20,796 nt of DNA, taken from assembly GCA_902608305.1 (NCBI GenBank), contig CACLNK010000014.1:1-20796 (forward strand). Reading direction: 5' to 3'. Made by a program: the position numbers and the translations under genes. Positions 8,696 through 17,098 of this stretch are shown one piece after another. The notes under the pieces are model-generated. The model was not told where the DNA came from and did no database searches. It worked only from the letters and a program-made list of their open reading frames with translations. Origin of the DNA: an uncultured Pelagibacteraceae bacterium (lineage in GTDB: Bacteria; Pseudomonadota; Alphaproteobacteria; Pelagibacterales; Pelagibacteraceae). How positions within the stretch are numbered: position 1 is the stretch's first letter; the number at the start of each line of letters is the position of its first letter.

Positions 8696-10612
8696 ATGCT
8701 AACTATAAAATTACCTGACGGAAAAAATTTATTTTTTGATAAAAAAGTTACTGGATTTGAAGTTTCAGAAAAAATTAGCAAATCACTTTCAAAACAAGCA
8801 TTAGTAATGAGCATTAATGGTGAATTAAAAGATTTAAGCGAAACAATTGAAAATGACTGCAGTATTAAAATATTTACCAATAAAGATAAAGAAGGCCTAG
8901 AAACTATTAGACATGATACTGCCCATATTCTTGCAATGGCAGTCCAAGAGTTATTTCCAGGAACACAAGTAACAATAGGACCAGTAATTGAATATGGTTT
9001 TTATTATGATTTTTCAAGAAAAGAACCTTTTACAAACGAAGATTTAGCGCAAATTGAAAATCGAATGAAAGAAATTGTTGATAGGAATGAAATTACAAAA
9101 AAGGAAGTTTGGGAAAGAAGTAAAGCAATTTCGCATTTTAAAAAAAAGGGAGAAATCTATAAAGCTGAAATAATTGAAAGCATTCCTAAGGAAGAACAAG
9201 TTTCAATATATTTTCATGGCAAATGGAATGATTTATGCAGAGGACCTCATTTGCCATCAACTGGAAAAGTTGGAAAATTTTTTAAATTAACAAAAGTATC
9301 CGGAGCTTACTGGAGAGGAGATTCAAATAATGAAATGCTACAAAGAATTTACGGTACAGGCTGGTCTACGCAAAAAGATTTAGATAATTATTTGAAAAGA
9401 ATAGAAGAAGCTGAAAAAAGAGATCATCGGAAGCTAGGTAAAGAAATGGATCTTTTTCATTTCAGAGAAGAAAGTCCAGGATCTGTATTTTGGCATGAAA
9501 AAGGCTGGAATTTATTTCAAAAACTTATTGATTATATGAGAACTAAACAAAAAAAAGCTGGCTACAAAGAAATTAATACACCTGAAATTTTAGATAGAAC
9601 TTTGTGGGAAAAATCTGGTCATTGGGAAAAATTCGGCGAACATATGTATACTTCTACAACGCCTGATGAAAAAGTATTTGCAATCAAACCAATGAATTGC
9701 CCTGGTTGTGTTCAGGTTTTTAATCAAGGTTTAAAAAGTTACCGTGATTTACCTTTAAGAATGTCCGAATTCGGTAAAGTTCATAGATATGAACCCTCGG
9801 GCGCTTTACATGGTTTACTAAGAGTTAGAGCATTCACTCAAGATGATGCTCATATTTTTTGCACTGAAGATCAAATTACCAATGAATGTTTAAGTGTAAC
9901 AAATTTAATACTAGGAATTTATAAAGATCTTGGCTTTACAAATGTCTTACTGCAGTTTTCTGATAGACCAGAAAAAAGAGTAGGAGATGATAAAATTTGG
10001 GATAAAGCGGAATCTGCATTATTAAAAGCAATAAAACAATCAAAACTAAAATATGAAATAAATAAAGGCGAAGGTGCATTTTATGGACCAAAAATTGATT
10101 TTGTACTTAGGGATAGTATTGGGCGTGATTGGCAATGTGGAACTTTACAAGTTGATTTAAACTTGCCAGGTAGACTAGGAGCTTTATTTGTGGATAAGGA
10201 CGGTTCAAAAAAAGTGCCAGTCATGCTTCACAGAGCATTGTTTGGATCTTTAGAAAGATTTATAGGAATTTTAATTGAAAATTATGCAGGTAAACTGCCT
10301 TTTTGGCTTACACCTTTGCAAGCAATGATCATACCAGTTTCTGATGAATTTGATGATTATGCAAAGCAAGTTTATAAAAAAATAAATGAAATTGGTATTA
10401 ATTGTGAAATAGATCTCAAAAATCACAATTTAAATTATAAAATTAGAGAACATTCTATGTCAAAAGTTCCTTTGTTGCTTATTTGTGGAAAAAAAGAAGT
10501 TGACTCCAACACTATAACTATTAGAAGATTGGATTTTAAAAAACAAGAAACTATGGAATTAAATACTTTTCTAAAAAAATTTTCTGCTTTAAATAAAGCA
10601 CCTTCATTTTAA
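8696..10612 (+). CDS. thrS: Threonyl-tRNA synthetase
   Basis: Class II threonyl-tRNA synthetase, 638 residues (E. coli 642), charging tRNA-Thr in the cytoplasm. Domains in order: TGS (about 1-61), editing domain with the Zn-like HxxxH at His73/His77 and Cys181/His185 in CRGPH, then the catalytic core and C-terminal anticodon-binding domain (about 535-638). The catalytic zinc ligands are visible as Cys335 (MNCPGC), His386 (DDAHIFC) and His512 (MLHRALFGS). Motif 2 lies around RVRAFTQDDAH and motif 3 at GSLERFIGIL. All functional residues are intact. The ATG follows the upstream glycosyltransferase stop without a gap, so there is no room for a structured untranslated operator like that of E. coli thrS. 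Its own stop abuts infC. Confidence 0.98.
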   Translation: MLTIKLPDGKNLFFDKKVTGFEVSEKISKSLSKQALVMSINGELKDLSETIENDCSIKIFTNKDKEGLETIRHDTAHILAMAVQELFPGTQVTIGPVIEYGFYYDFSRKEPFTNEDLAQIENRMKEIVDRNEITKKEVWERSKAISHFKKKGEIYKAEIIESIPKEEQVSIYFHGKWNDLCRGPHLPSTGKVGKFFKLTKVSGAYWRGDSNNEMLQRIYGTGWSTQKDLDNYLKRIEEAEKRDHRKLGKEMDLFHFREESPGSVFWHEKGWNLFQKLIDYMRTKQKKAGYKEINTPEILDRTLWEKSGHWEKFGEHMYTSTTPDEKVFAIKPMNCPGCVQVFNQGLKSYRDLPLRMSEFGKVHRYEPSGALHGLLRVRAFTQDDAHIFCTEDQITNECLSVTNLILGIYKDLGFTNVLLQFSDRPEKRVGDDKIWDKAESALLKAIKQSKLKYEINKGEGAFYGPKIDFVLRDSIGRDWQCGTLQVDLNLPGRLGALFVDKDGSKKVPVMLHRALFGSLERFIGILIENYAGKLPFWLTPLQAMIIPVSDEFDDYAKQVYKKINEIGINCEIDLKNHNLNYKIREHSMSKVPLLLICGKKEVDSNTITIRRLDFKKQETMELNTFLKKFSALNKAPSF

Positions 10613-11158
10613 GTGGCAGAATTTAAACGAAATTATTTTCAAAAAAGAACAAAGCCAAGAGGACCCAGGGCTAACAATAGAATTAATTCGCCCGAAGTTC
10701 AAGTTATCGGTAGTACTGGACAAAATTTAGGAATCATAAATACTAATGAAGCAATCTCAATGGCAAAGGAAGAAGGTTTAGATTTAATAGAAATTGCACC
10801 AAACGCAAAACCTCCCGTATGCAAAATTATTGATATGGGTAAATATAAATATGATGCGCAAAAAAAAGCCAATAAGGCTAAAAAAAAACAAAAAAAAATT
10901 GAATTAAAAGAAATTAAATTAAGACCAGTTACTGAAACACATGATTATAATTTTAAATTAAAAAATGCTCAAAAATTTCTCTCTAAAGGAGATAAGGTAA
11001 AATTCACAATTCGATTTAAAGGTAGAGAATTACAGCATTCAAATCTTGGACATAATTTGATGAATAAAATTCAAGAAGATATAAAATTAGTTGGCAAAGT
11101 AGAAATGAACCCAAAGTTTGATGGCAAACAAATGATAATGGTAATTCAGCCTTTATAA
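10613..11158 (+). CDS. infC: Translation initiation factor IF-3
   Basis: IF-3, 181 residues, binds the 30S subunit, prevents premature 50S joining and checks the start codon and initiator tRNA. The N-domain (about 15-90) contains NNRINSPEVQVIGSTG and ETGLDLIEIAP-type sequence (here EEGLDLIEIAP). The lysine-rich linker leads to the C-domain with KEIKLRPVTETHDYN and VKFTIRFKGRE. The first codon is GTG, placed directly after the thrS stop (TAAGTG), with no Shine-Dalgarno visible, so expression probably depends on reinitiation from thrS. This differs from the rare AUU start used for IF-3 autoregulation in E. coli. An A9-C-A9 tract at 10880-10898 encodes the lysine-rich linker. Confidence 0.97.
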   Translation: MAEFKRNYFQKRTKPRGPRANNRINSPEVQVIGSTGQNLGIINTNEAISMAKEEGLDLIEIAPNAKPPVCKIIDMGKYKYDAQKKANKAKKKQKKIELKEIKLRPVTETHDYNFKLKNAQKFLSKGDKVKFTIRFKGRELQHSNLGHNLMNKIQEDIKLVGKVEMNPKFDGKQMIMVIQPL

Positions 11159-11171
11159 GTCATAATATAGG

Positions 11172-11200
11172 TTGTAAATTTAATTCAATATTTGTATAAA
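11172..11200 (+). promoter_or_regulatory. Putative sigma70 promoter for rpmI-rplT
   Basis: In the 53-nt infC-rpmI gap, TTGTAA (11172-11177) is followed after a 17-nt spacer by TATAAA (11195-11200), a good match in sequence and spacing to a -35/-10 pair. Transcription would start near 11206-11208, only about 4-6 nt before the rpmI ATG at 11212, giving a nearly leaderless mRNA. No Shine-Dalgarno sequence precedes rpmI, which fits that. In a genome this AT-rich, chance matches are common. Confidence 0.5.
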
Positions 11201-11211
11201 CTCATCGAATT

Positions 11212-11418
11212 ATGCCAAAATTAAAAACTAAAAGTTCAGCAAAAAAAAGATTTAAAATTACAGCAAAAGGCAAAGTAATTATGTCTCAAGCTGGTAAAAG
11301 ACATGGCATGATTAAAAGAACTAATAGACAAATTAGAAACCAAAGAGGCACAACAGTGATGTCCAAACAAGATGGCAAAATTGTTAAATCATATATGCCT
11401 TACAGTTTAAGAGGATAA
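11212..11418 (+). CDS. rpmI: 50S ribosomal protein bL35
   Basis: bL35, 68 residues, a small basic protein of the large ribosomal subunit. The start MPKLKTKSSAKKRFKIT and the middle GKRHGMIKR segment are characteristic of the family. It sits between infC and rplT, the arrangement conserved across bacteria. No Shine-Dalgarno is visible upstream of the ATG; the leader contains a promoter-like sequence instead. Its TAA is followed by one base and then the rplT ATG. Confidence 0.97.
   Translation: MPKLKTKSSAKKRFKITAKGKVIMSQAGKRHGMIKRTNRQIRNQRGTTVMSKQDGKIVKSYMPYSLRG
11410..11414 (+). promoter_or_regulatory. Ribosome binding site of rplT
   Basis: AGAGG lies 5 nt before the rplT ATG at 11420, inside the last codons of rpmI. 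It is one of the few clear Shine-Dalgarno sequences in the window and confirms the rplT start. Confidence 0.6.
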
Positions 11419-11419
11419 A

Positions 11420-11776
11420 ATGGCAAGAGTCAAAAGAGGCGTAACAAGTCACGCTAAACATAAAAAAGTTTTAAAAGCTGTAAAGGGTCAATGGGGAAGA
11501 AGAAAAAATACCATTAGGGTAGCAAGACAAGCGATGGAGAAAGCAATGCAATATGCTTATAGAGATCGTAGAACAAAAAAAAGAGATTTTAGATCGTTGT
11601 GGATACAGAGAATTAATGCTGGTGTTAGAGCAGAAGGACTAACATATTCAAAATTTATAAATGGCTTAAACAAATCCGGCATTAAGCTTGATAGAAAAGT
11701 ATTAGCCGAAATAGCTTATGATAACCCAGAAGCCTTTAAAACAATCGTTAAAAAAGCTCAATCAGCACTAAATTAA
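11420..11776 (+). CDS. rplT: 50S ribosomal protein bL20
   Basis: bL20, 118 residues, binds 23S rRNA early in 50S assembly. The N-terminal basic extension (MARVKRGVTSHAKHKKVLK) and the globular C-terminal part (FINGLNKSGIKLDRKVLAEIA) are typical. In E. coli and Bacillus, L20 represses its own infC-rpmI-rplT message by binding structured leader RNA; no such large leader is visible here. A 43-nt gap follows before pheS. Confidence 0.98.
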   Translation: MARVKRGVTSHAKHKKVLKAVKGQWGRRKNTIRVARQAMEKAMQYAYRDRRTKKRDFRSLWIQRINAGVRAEGLTYSKFINGLNKSGIKLDRKVLAEIAYDNPEAFKTIVKKAQSALN

Positions 11777-11819
11777 TCTTCACTATTGTTTTATTCTAGT
11801 TAAGAAATAATCTGCATAT
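11777..11819 (+). other. Short rplT-pheS spacer
   Basis: A 43-nt AT-rich gap. I see no Shine-Dalgarno before pheS, no hairpin, no attenuator with a phenylalanine-rich leader peptide, and only poor -10-like hexamers. Read-through from rplT seems most likely. Confidence 0.4.
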
Positions 11820-12887
11820 ATGTCAGAAATTGAAAAAATAAAGAATCAATTTTTTTCTAAACTGGAAGAAGCTAAGGATCTAGAAAAATTAAATCAAATT
11901 AAGTCGGAACTATTTGGCAAAAATGGCATTATATCAAATCAATTCAAAGTTTTAGCAACCAAAAGTGATGAAGATAAAAAAACTTTTGCATCAGAATTAA
12001 ATACTTTAAAGAATGATTTACAAATAATCATCAGTAAAAAAGTTGAAAAAATAAAAATTGAAGAAATAAACAAAAAACTAGAAAATGAAAAAATTGATGT
12101 AACTTTACCTGAAAGATCATTTAGAATTGGAAAAATTCATCCAGTATCACAAGTGATTGATGAAATTTCATCAATATTTTCAGAAATTGGTTTTAGTGTT
12201 GAAGAAGGGCCAGATGTAGAAAATGAATATAATAATTTTACAGCATTAAACACTCCCAAACATCATCCCGCTAGAGATATGCATGATACTTTTTATTTAG
12301 ATGAAGATAAAAAAACTTTATTAAGAACTCACACTTCACCTGTTCAAATCAGAACAATGTTAAAAGGAAAACCACCATTCAAAATTATTGCTCCTGGAAG
12401 AACTTATAGGAGTGATAGTGATCAAACTCATTCACCAATGTTTCATCAATTGGAAGGCCTTCATATAGATCAAGACATAAGTATGGGGCATTTAAAAGGT
12501 TGTCTAAATTATTTTATAAAAGAATTTTTTGAAATCGATAAAATTAAGATGAGATTCCGTCCAAGTCATTTTCCATTTACTGAACCTTCGGCAGAAGTTG
12601 ATATTGGGTATGAAATTAAAAATGATCAAATTGTAATTGGAGAAGGAAATAAGTGGCTTGAAATATTGGGATGTGGAATGGTTCATCCAAATGTTTTAAA
12701 AAATGTGAGAGTAGATCATAAAAAATTTCAGGGATATGCTTTTGGTATAGGCATTGATCGCCTTGCAATGCTTAAATACGGAATTAATGATTTAAGAGCA
12801 TTTTTTGAATGTGATTATAGATGGTTAAACCATTATGGTTTTGATCCTTTGGATGTTCCAACAAATTATAGGGGTTTAAGCAAATGA
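11820..12887 (+). CDS. pheS: Phenylalanyl-tRNA synthetase alpha subunit
   Basis: Alpha subunit of the alpha2-beta2 PheRS, 355 residues; carries the class II active site that charges tRNA-Phe. The N-terminal coiled-coil tRNA-binding arm covers about residues 1-95. The catalytic domain shows HHPARDMHDTFY, LRTHTSPVQIRTM, the motif 2 segment APGRTYRSDSDQTHSPMFHQ (about 190-209), GCGMVHPNVL, and motif 3 GIGIDRLAMLKYG (about 309-321). It is slightly longer than the E. coli subunit (327), in line with alphaproteobacterial forms. The stop overlaps the pheT start by four bases (ATGA), the usual coupling of the two subunits. Confidence 0.98.
   Translation: MSEIEKIKNQFFSKLEEAKDLEKLNQIKSELFGKNGIISNQFKVLATKSDEDKKTFASELNTLKNDLQIIISKKVEKIKIEEINKKLENEKIDVTLPERSFRIGKIHPVSQVIDEISSIFSEIGFSVEEGPDVENEYNNFTALNTPKHHPARDMHDTFYLDEDKKTLLRTHTSPVQIRTMLKGKPPFKIIAPGRTYRSDSDQTHSPMFHQLEGLHIDQDISMGHLKGCLNYFIKEFFEIDKIKMRFRPSHFPFTEPSAEVDIGYEIKNDQIVIGEGNKWLEILGCGMVHPNVLKNVRVDHKKFQGYAFGIGIDRLAMLKYGINDLRAFFECDYRWLNHYGFDPLDVPTNYRGLSK
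12870..12874 (+). promoter_or_regulatory. Ribosome binding site of pheT
   Basis: AGGGG ends 9 nt before the pheT ATG at 12884, inside the pheS coding region. It supports the ATGA start and indicates that pheT can recruit ribosomes itself as well as by coupling. Confidence 0.5.
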
Positions 12888-15289
12888 AGCTAACAATAGA
12901 TTGGCTTAAAGAACATATAAGCACAAATAAGACAGAGGCACAAATTGTCGAAAAATTAAATAGTACTGGTCTTGAGGTAGAAAGTGTTGAACCAAGAAAA
13001 AATGATTTAAGTGATTTTTTAGTTGCTAAAATTTTAAAGGTGGAGAAACACCCTAATGCCGATAGACTGACATTATGCGTTGTAGATATTGGACAAAAAG
13101 AATTAGTAAAAGTTGTTTGTGGAGCACCTAATGCAAAAAACAATCTATTAACAATTTATGCTCCACCGGGAGCAATAATTCCAAAAAATAAAATGAAATT
13201 AGAAATTTCTAAAATAAGAGGTGAAACTTCTTACGGAATGCTTTGTTCCGGGGCAGAGCTTAATTTATCAAATGAAAGTGAAGGTATAATTGAATTAAAT
13301 GAAAGTTTTAAAAAGAAAATAGGAAAAAGCTATTTTAATTCTAATAAAGGCAATGTTATTGAATTATCAATTACACCAAATAGACCAGACTGTTTAGGAA
13401 TTAGAGGGATAGCAAGAGATCTTTCCGCCAGCGGATTTGGAAAATTAAAAGAATATAAGATTAAAAAAACAAAACAAAAAAACAAACAATCTTTAAAAGT
13501 CAAAATAGAAAAAAACAAAAGTCAAGCTTGTACAATATTTGGTAGTTGCTTGATTAAAAATATAAAAAATCAAGAAAGCCCTGATTGGTTAAAAAATAGA
13601 ATTCTATCTTTAGGTTTAAGACCTATTTCGGCTGTTGTTGATGTTACAAACTATGTAATGTTTGATTTAAACAGACCTTTACATGCTTACGATACTGATA
13701 AAATTAAAAAAGAAATAATAGTCAGAAACTCAAAAAAAGGAGAAAAATTCAAAGCGCTAGATAATAAAGATTATGTTTTAGATAAAGATATGTGCGTTAT
13801 ATCAGATTATGATGGGGTCCTAGGATTAGGAGGAGTAATCGGCGGTACAAGATCTGGAACAGAGTTAAACACAAAAAACATATTGCTAGAATCCGCATAT
13901 TTTGATTCTGAGATTACAAGAAAAACATCAAAAAAATTAAATTTAGATACCGATGCAAAGTTTAGATTTGAAAGAGGAATTGATCCTAATTCAATTATTT
14001 TAGGGTTAGCAAAAGCTTCAGAGATGATAATTGATATATGTGGAGGTGAAGCAACCAAAATAGATATTCAAAAAACAAAAAGACCTGAAACAAAAAAAAT
14101 ACTATTTGATGCAAACTTAGTTTCCAAAACTATTGGTATACAAATTAGATTAAACGAAATTGTTAAAATTTTGGAGGATTTAGGATTTAAAATTAAAAAA
14201 AAACGTAAAGATTTAGAAGTTGAAATTCCTAGTTGGAGACCAGATATATTTGGTCAAATTGATTTAGTAGAAGAAGTAATAAGGATTAAAGGATTTGATA
14301 AAATTAATTCTATAAAACCAGAAAAAGAAAGATTAAAAGCAACTTTAAATTATACACAAAGACATTTTCATTTGGCCCAAAGATCTGTTGCATCTAAAGG
14401 ATATTTAGAAGCAATAACTTGGTCTTTTACTGATGAAAAAATAAATAAATTCTTTCTTGTAAATAGCAAACTAACAAAATTAGTTAATCCTATAAGCTCG
14501 GATCTTAATGTTTTAAGAAATTCAATTTACCCAAATTTAATTTACTATCTGAAAAAAAACATTGATAGAGGCTTTGAGAATTTTTCTTTGTTTGAAATTG
14601 GACCATCATTTGAGGGCAGGGAACCAGGACAGCAAAAAACTGTTGTTTGTGGAGTTAAAACTGGGAATGTAAACGAAAAAAATTGGAATGAACAAAATAG
14701 ATCTATTGATGTTTTTGATATTAAAAAAGATGTAATGCAAACTTTATCTGAACTTGGCTTGGAACGAGGTGATATTATTATAGAAGATAAAACACCTCAA
14801 TATTACCACCCAGGTAAATCCGGAGTAATTTTTGCAAAAAAAGATCAAAAAAATATCTTGGCATATTTTGGTGAATTACATCCAAATATTTTGAAAGAGC
14901 TAGATATAAAAACAAATGCCGTACAAGGTTTTGAAATTTATTTAGACAATTTGGTAAAATATAAAAGTAAAAATAAAAAAACAAAATCTAGAATGAATAC
15001 TTCTGATTTTCAAAAATCAGAAAGAGACTTTGCTTTTGTAATTGATAAATCTTTTAAATCACAAGATTTAATTGAGATTATTTCAAATGTAGATAATTCG
15101 TTAATTCAGAACGTAAGAATATTTGATGTTTATCAAGGAGAAAATATTCCTTCAGATAAAAAATCAGTAGCATTAAATGTCACTATTCAATCTTCAGTAA
15201 AAACATTAAACGAAGAAGATTTAAATCAGATTACAAAAAAAATAATTTCAACTGTTGAAAAAAAAACTGGTGCAAAAATTAGATCGTAA
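12884..15289 (+). CDS. pheT: Phenylalanyl-tRNA synthetase beta subunit
   Basis: Beta subunit of PheRS, 801 residues (E. coli 795). Domains in order: N-terminal B1 portion, OB-fold tRNA-binding domain with EKHPNADRL (about 54-62), TPNRPDCLGIRG (from about 164), B3/B4 editing domain with RPISAVVDVTNYVM (from about 246), B5 domain around 400-470, the catalytic-like core, and a C-terminal ferredoxin-fold anticodon-binding domain starting near SDFQKSERDFAFV (about 707). It is full length with no missing block. The start overlaps pheS by 4 nt, and the stop overlaps the lepA ATG by one base (TAATG). Confidence 0.98.
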   Translation: MKLTIDWLKEHISTNKTEAQIVEKLNSTGLEVESVEPRKNDLSDFLVAKILKVEKHPNADRLTLCVVDIGQKELVKVVCGAPNAKNNLLTIYAPPGAIIPKNKMKLEISKIRGETSYGMLCSGAELNLSNESEGIIELNESFKKKIGKSYFNSNKGNVIELSITPNRPDCLGIRGIARDLSASGFGKLKEYKIKKTKQKNKQSLKVKIEKNKSQACTIFGSCLIKNIKNQESPDWLKNRILSLGLRPISAVVDVTNYVMFDLNRPLHAYDTDKIKKEIIVRNSKKGEKFKALDNKDYVLDKDMCVISDYDGVLGLGGVIGGTRSGTELNTKNILLESAYFDSEITRKTSKKLNLDTDAKFRFERGIDPNSIILGLAKASEMIIDICGGEATKIDIQKTKRPETKKILFDANLVSKTIGIQIRLNEIVKILEDLGFKIKKKRKDLEVEIPSWRPDIFGQIDLVEEVIRIKGFDKINSIKPEKERLKATLNYTQRHFHLAQRSVASKGYLEAITWSFTDEKINKFFLVNSKLTKLVNPISSDLNVLRNSIYPNLIYYLKKNIDRGFENFSLFEIGPSFEGREPGQQKTVVCGVKTGNVNEKNWNEQNRSIDVFDIKKDVMQTLSELGLERGDIIIEDKTPQYYHPGKSGVIFAKKDQKNILAYFGELHPNILKELDIKTNAVQGFEIYLDNLVKYKSKNKKTKSRMNTSDFQKSERDFAFVIDKSFKSQDLIEIISNVDNSLIQNVRIFDVYQGENIPSDKKSVALNVTIQSSVKTLNEEDLNQITKKIISTVEKKTGAKIRS

Positions 15290-17094
15290 TGAGTAATATC
15301 GATCATATTAGAAATTTTGCCATTATTGCACATATAGATCATGGTAAATCTACTATAGCTGATAGAATCATTCATAAATGTGGAGGTCTTACAGATCGAG
15401 AAATGAAAGAACAAGTTCTAGATTCTATGGATATAGAGAGGGAAAGAGGAATAACAATTAAAGCACAAACAGTTAAACTTGATTATAAGTCAAAAGATGG
15501 GAAAGATTATATATTAAACATTATAGATACACCTGGTCATGTAGATTTTAGTTATGAAGTTAGTAGATCTCTATATGCATGTGAAGGGTCCATTTTAATT
15601 GTTGATAGTACTCAAGGAGTGGAAGCCCAAACTCTTGCAAATGTTTACCAAGCTTTAGACACCAATCATGAGATTTTGCCAGTCTTAAATAAAATTGATT
15701 TGCCTGCTTCAGATTTAGAAAAAACAAGTAAACAAATAGAAGATGTGATTGGTATTGATACTAGTAGCGCTATTCCATGTTCTGGAAAGACAGGTGAAGG
15801 GATTGAAGAAATTTTAGAACAGATTATTAAAACATTACCAGGTCCAAAAGGAGAAAAAGATAAAATTTTAAAATGTTTATTAGTTGATAGTTGGTATGAC
15901 ACTTATCTAGGAGTTGTTATTTTAGTTAGAGTAATTGATGGAAAAATTAAAAAAAATATGAAAATTAAAATGATGTCAACTAATCAAGAATATATTGTTG
16001 AAAAAGTTGGAGTTTTTACACCCAAACCAAAGAACATTGTTGAATTAAATGCAGGTGAAATTGGTTTTATTACAACTGGAATAAAAGTATTATCAGATAC
16101 AAAAGTTGGCGATACAATATGTGAAGCGAACAAGCCATTGCAAGAATCCTTGCCAGGATTTAAGCCAAGCAAACCAGTTGTTTTTTGTGGCTTGTTTCCA
16201 TTGGATAGTTCGGAGTATCAAAAATTAAAAGACGGTTTAGCAAAACTTCAACTAAATGATGCTAGTTTTTCATTTGAAGCAGAATCTTCATCTGCTCTTG
16301 GCTTGGGTTTTAGATGTGGATTTTTAGGATTATTACATTTGGAAATAGTTACAGAAAGATTAGAAAGAGAATTTGGTTTAAATTTATTAACTACTACTCC
16401 AGGCGTAGTTTACAAAGTTCACTTAAGCAAAGGGGATGTAATAGATTTACAAAATCCCTCAAGCTTACCGGACCCAACACATATTAAGTTTATTGAAGAA
16501 CCTTGGATTAAAGCAACAATTGTAACGCCAGATGAATATCTTGGATCAATAATAAAAATTTGTCAGAATAAAAGAGGCATACAAACTAATTTAAGTTATT
16601 CTGGGAGTAGAGCAGTGCTTAATTACGAATTACCTTTAAATGAAGTTGTTTTTGATTTTAATGATAGATTAAAATCTATGACTAGTGGTTATGCTAGTTT
16701 TGATTATGATATTATTGAACATAGAGAAGGAGATTTAGTAAAACTAGGGATTTTAGTAAATACAGAACCAGTAGATGCACTTGCCATGATGATACATAAA
16801 GACTTTGCCCAATCTACTGGAAGAGACGTATGTGAAAAGTTAAAAGATTTAATTCCAAGACACAATTTTATGATTCCAGTTCAAGCGGCGATTGGAGGCA
16901 AAATTATTGCAAGAGAAACAATAAAAGGATTTAAAAAAGATGTGCTTACCAAGATTCATGGAGGAGGCGCGATGGATAGAAAAAGAAAATTATTAGATAA
17001 ACAAAAAAAAGGAAAAGCAAGATCAAAACAATTTGGTAGAGTAGAAATCCCACAAGAAGCATTCATTGGAGTTTTAAAAATTAAAAAGGAATAG
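15289..17094 (+). CDS. lepA: Elongation factor 4 (LepA, GTPase)
   Basis: LepA/EF4, 601 residues, a ribosome-associated translational GTPase proposed to act in back-translocation and initiation or 30S assembly. The G domain shows AHIDHGKST (residues 14-22), DTPGHVDFSYEV and LNKIDLP. Domain IV/EF-G-like segments follow, including FRCGFLGLLHLEIV and the LepA-specific C-terminal region with HGGGAMDRKRKLLDKQKKGK. Length and motifs are normal. Its ATG shares one base with the pheT stop and has no Shine-Dalgarno, so it is probably translated by coupling. It ends in TAG. Confidence 0.98.
   Translation: MSNIDHIRNFAIIAHIDHGKSTIADRIIHKCGGLTDREMKEQVLDSMDIERERGITIKAQTVKLDYKSKDGKDYILNIIDTPGHVDFSYEVSRSLYACEGSILIVDSTQGVEAQTLANVYQALDTNHEILPVLNKIDLPASDLEKTSKQIEDVIGIDTSSAIPCSGKTGEGIEEILEQIIKTLPGPKGEKDKILKCLLVDSWYDTYLGVVILVRVIDGKIKKNMKIKMMSTNQEYIVEKVGVFTPKPKNIVELNAGEIGFITTGIKVLSDTKVGDTICEANKPLQESLPGFKPSKPVVFCGLFPLDSSEYQKLKDGLAKLQLNDASFSFEAESSSALGLGFRCGFLGLLHLEIVTERLEREFGLNLLTTTPGVVYKVHLSKGDVIDLQNPSSLPDPTHIKFIEEPWIKATIVTPDEYLGSIIKICQNKRGIQTNLSYSGSRAVLNYELPLNEVVFDFNDRLKSMTSGYASFDYDIIEHREGDLVKLGILVNTEPVDALAMMIHKDFAQSTGRDVCEKLKDLIPRHNFMIPVQAAIGGKIIARETIKGFKKDVLTKIHGGGAMDRKRKLLDKQKKGKARSKQFGRVEIPQEAFIGVLKIKKE
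17086..17090 (+). promoter_or_regulatory. Ribosome binding site deciding the GTG start at 17099
   Basis: AAGGA, within the last lepA codons, lies 8 nt before the GTG at 17099. It supports this start for the oxidoreductase over any alternative ATG, and the reading frame begins its Rossmann fold immediately after. Confidence 0.6.
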
Positions 17095-17098
17095 TTTT

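Noticed and set aside
11777..11819. Promoter or attenuator before pheS
   Set aside because: The -10-like hexamers have poor matches, no partner -35 at good spacing was found, and there is no Phe-rich leader peptide or hairpin.
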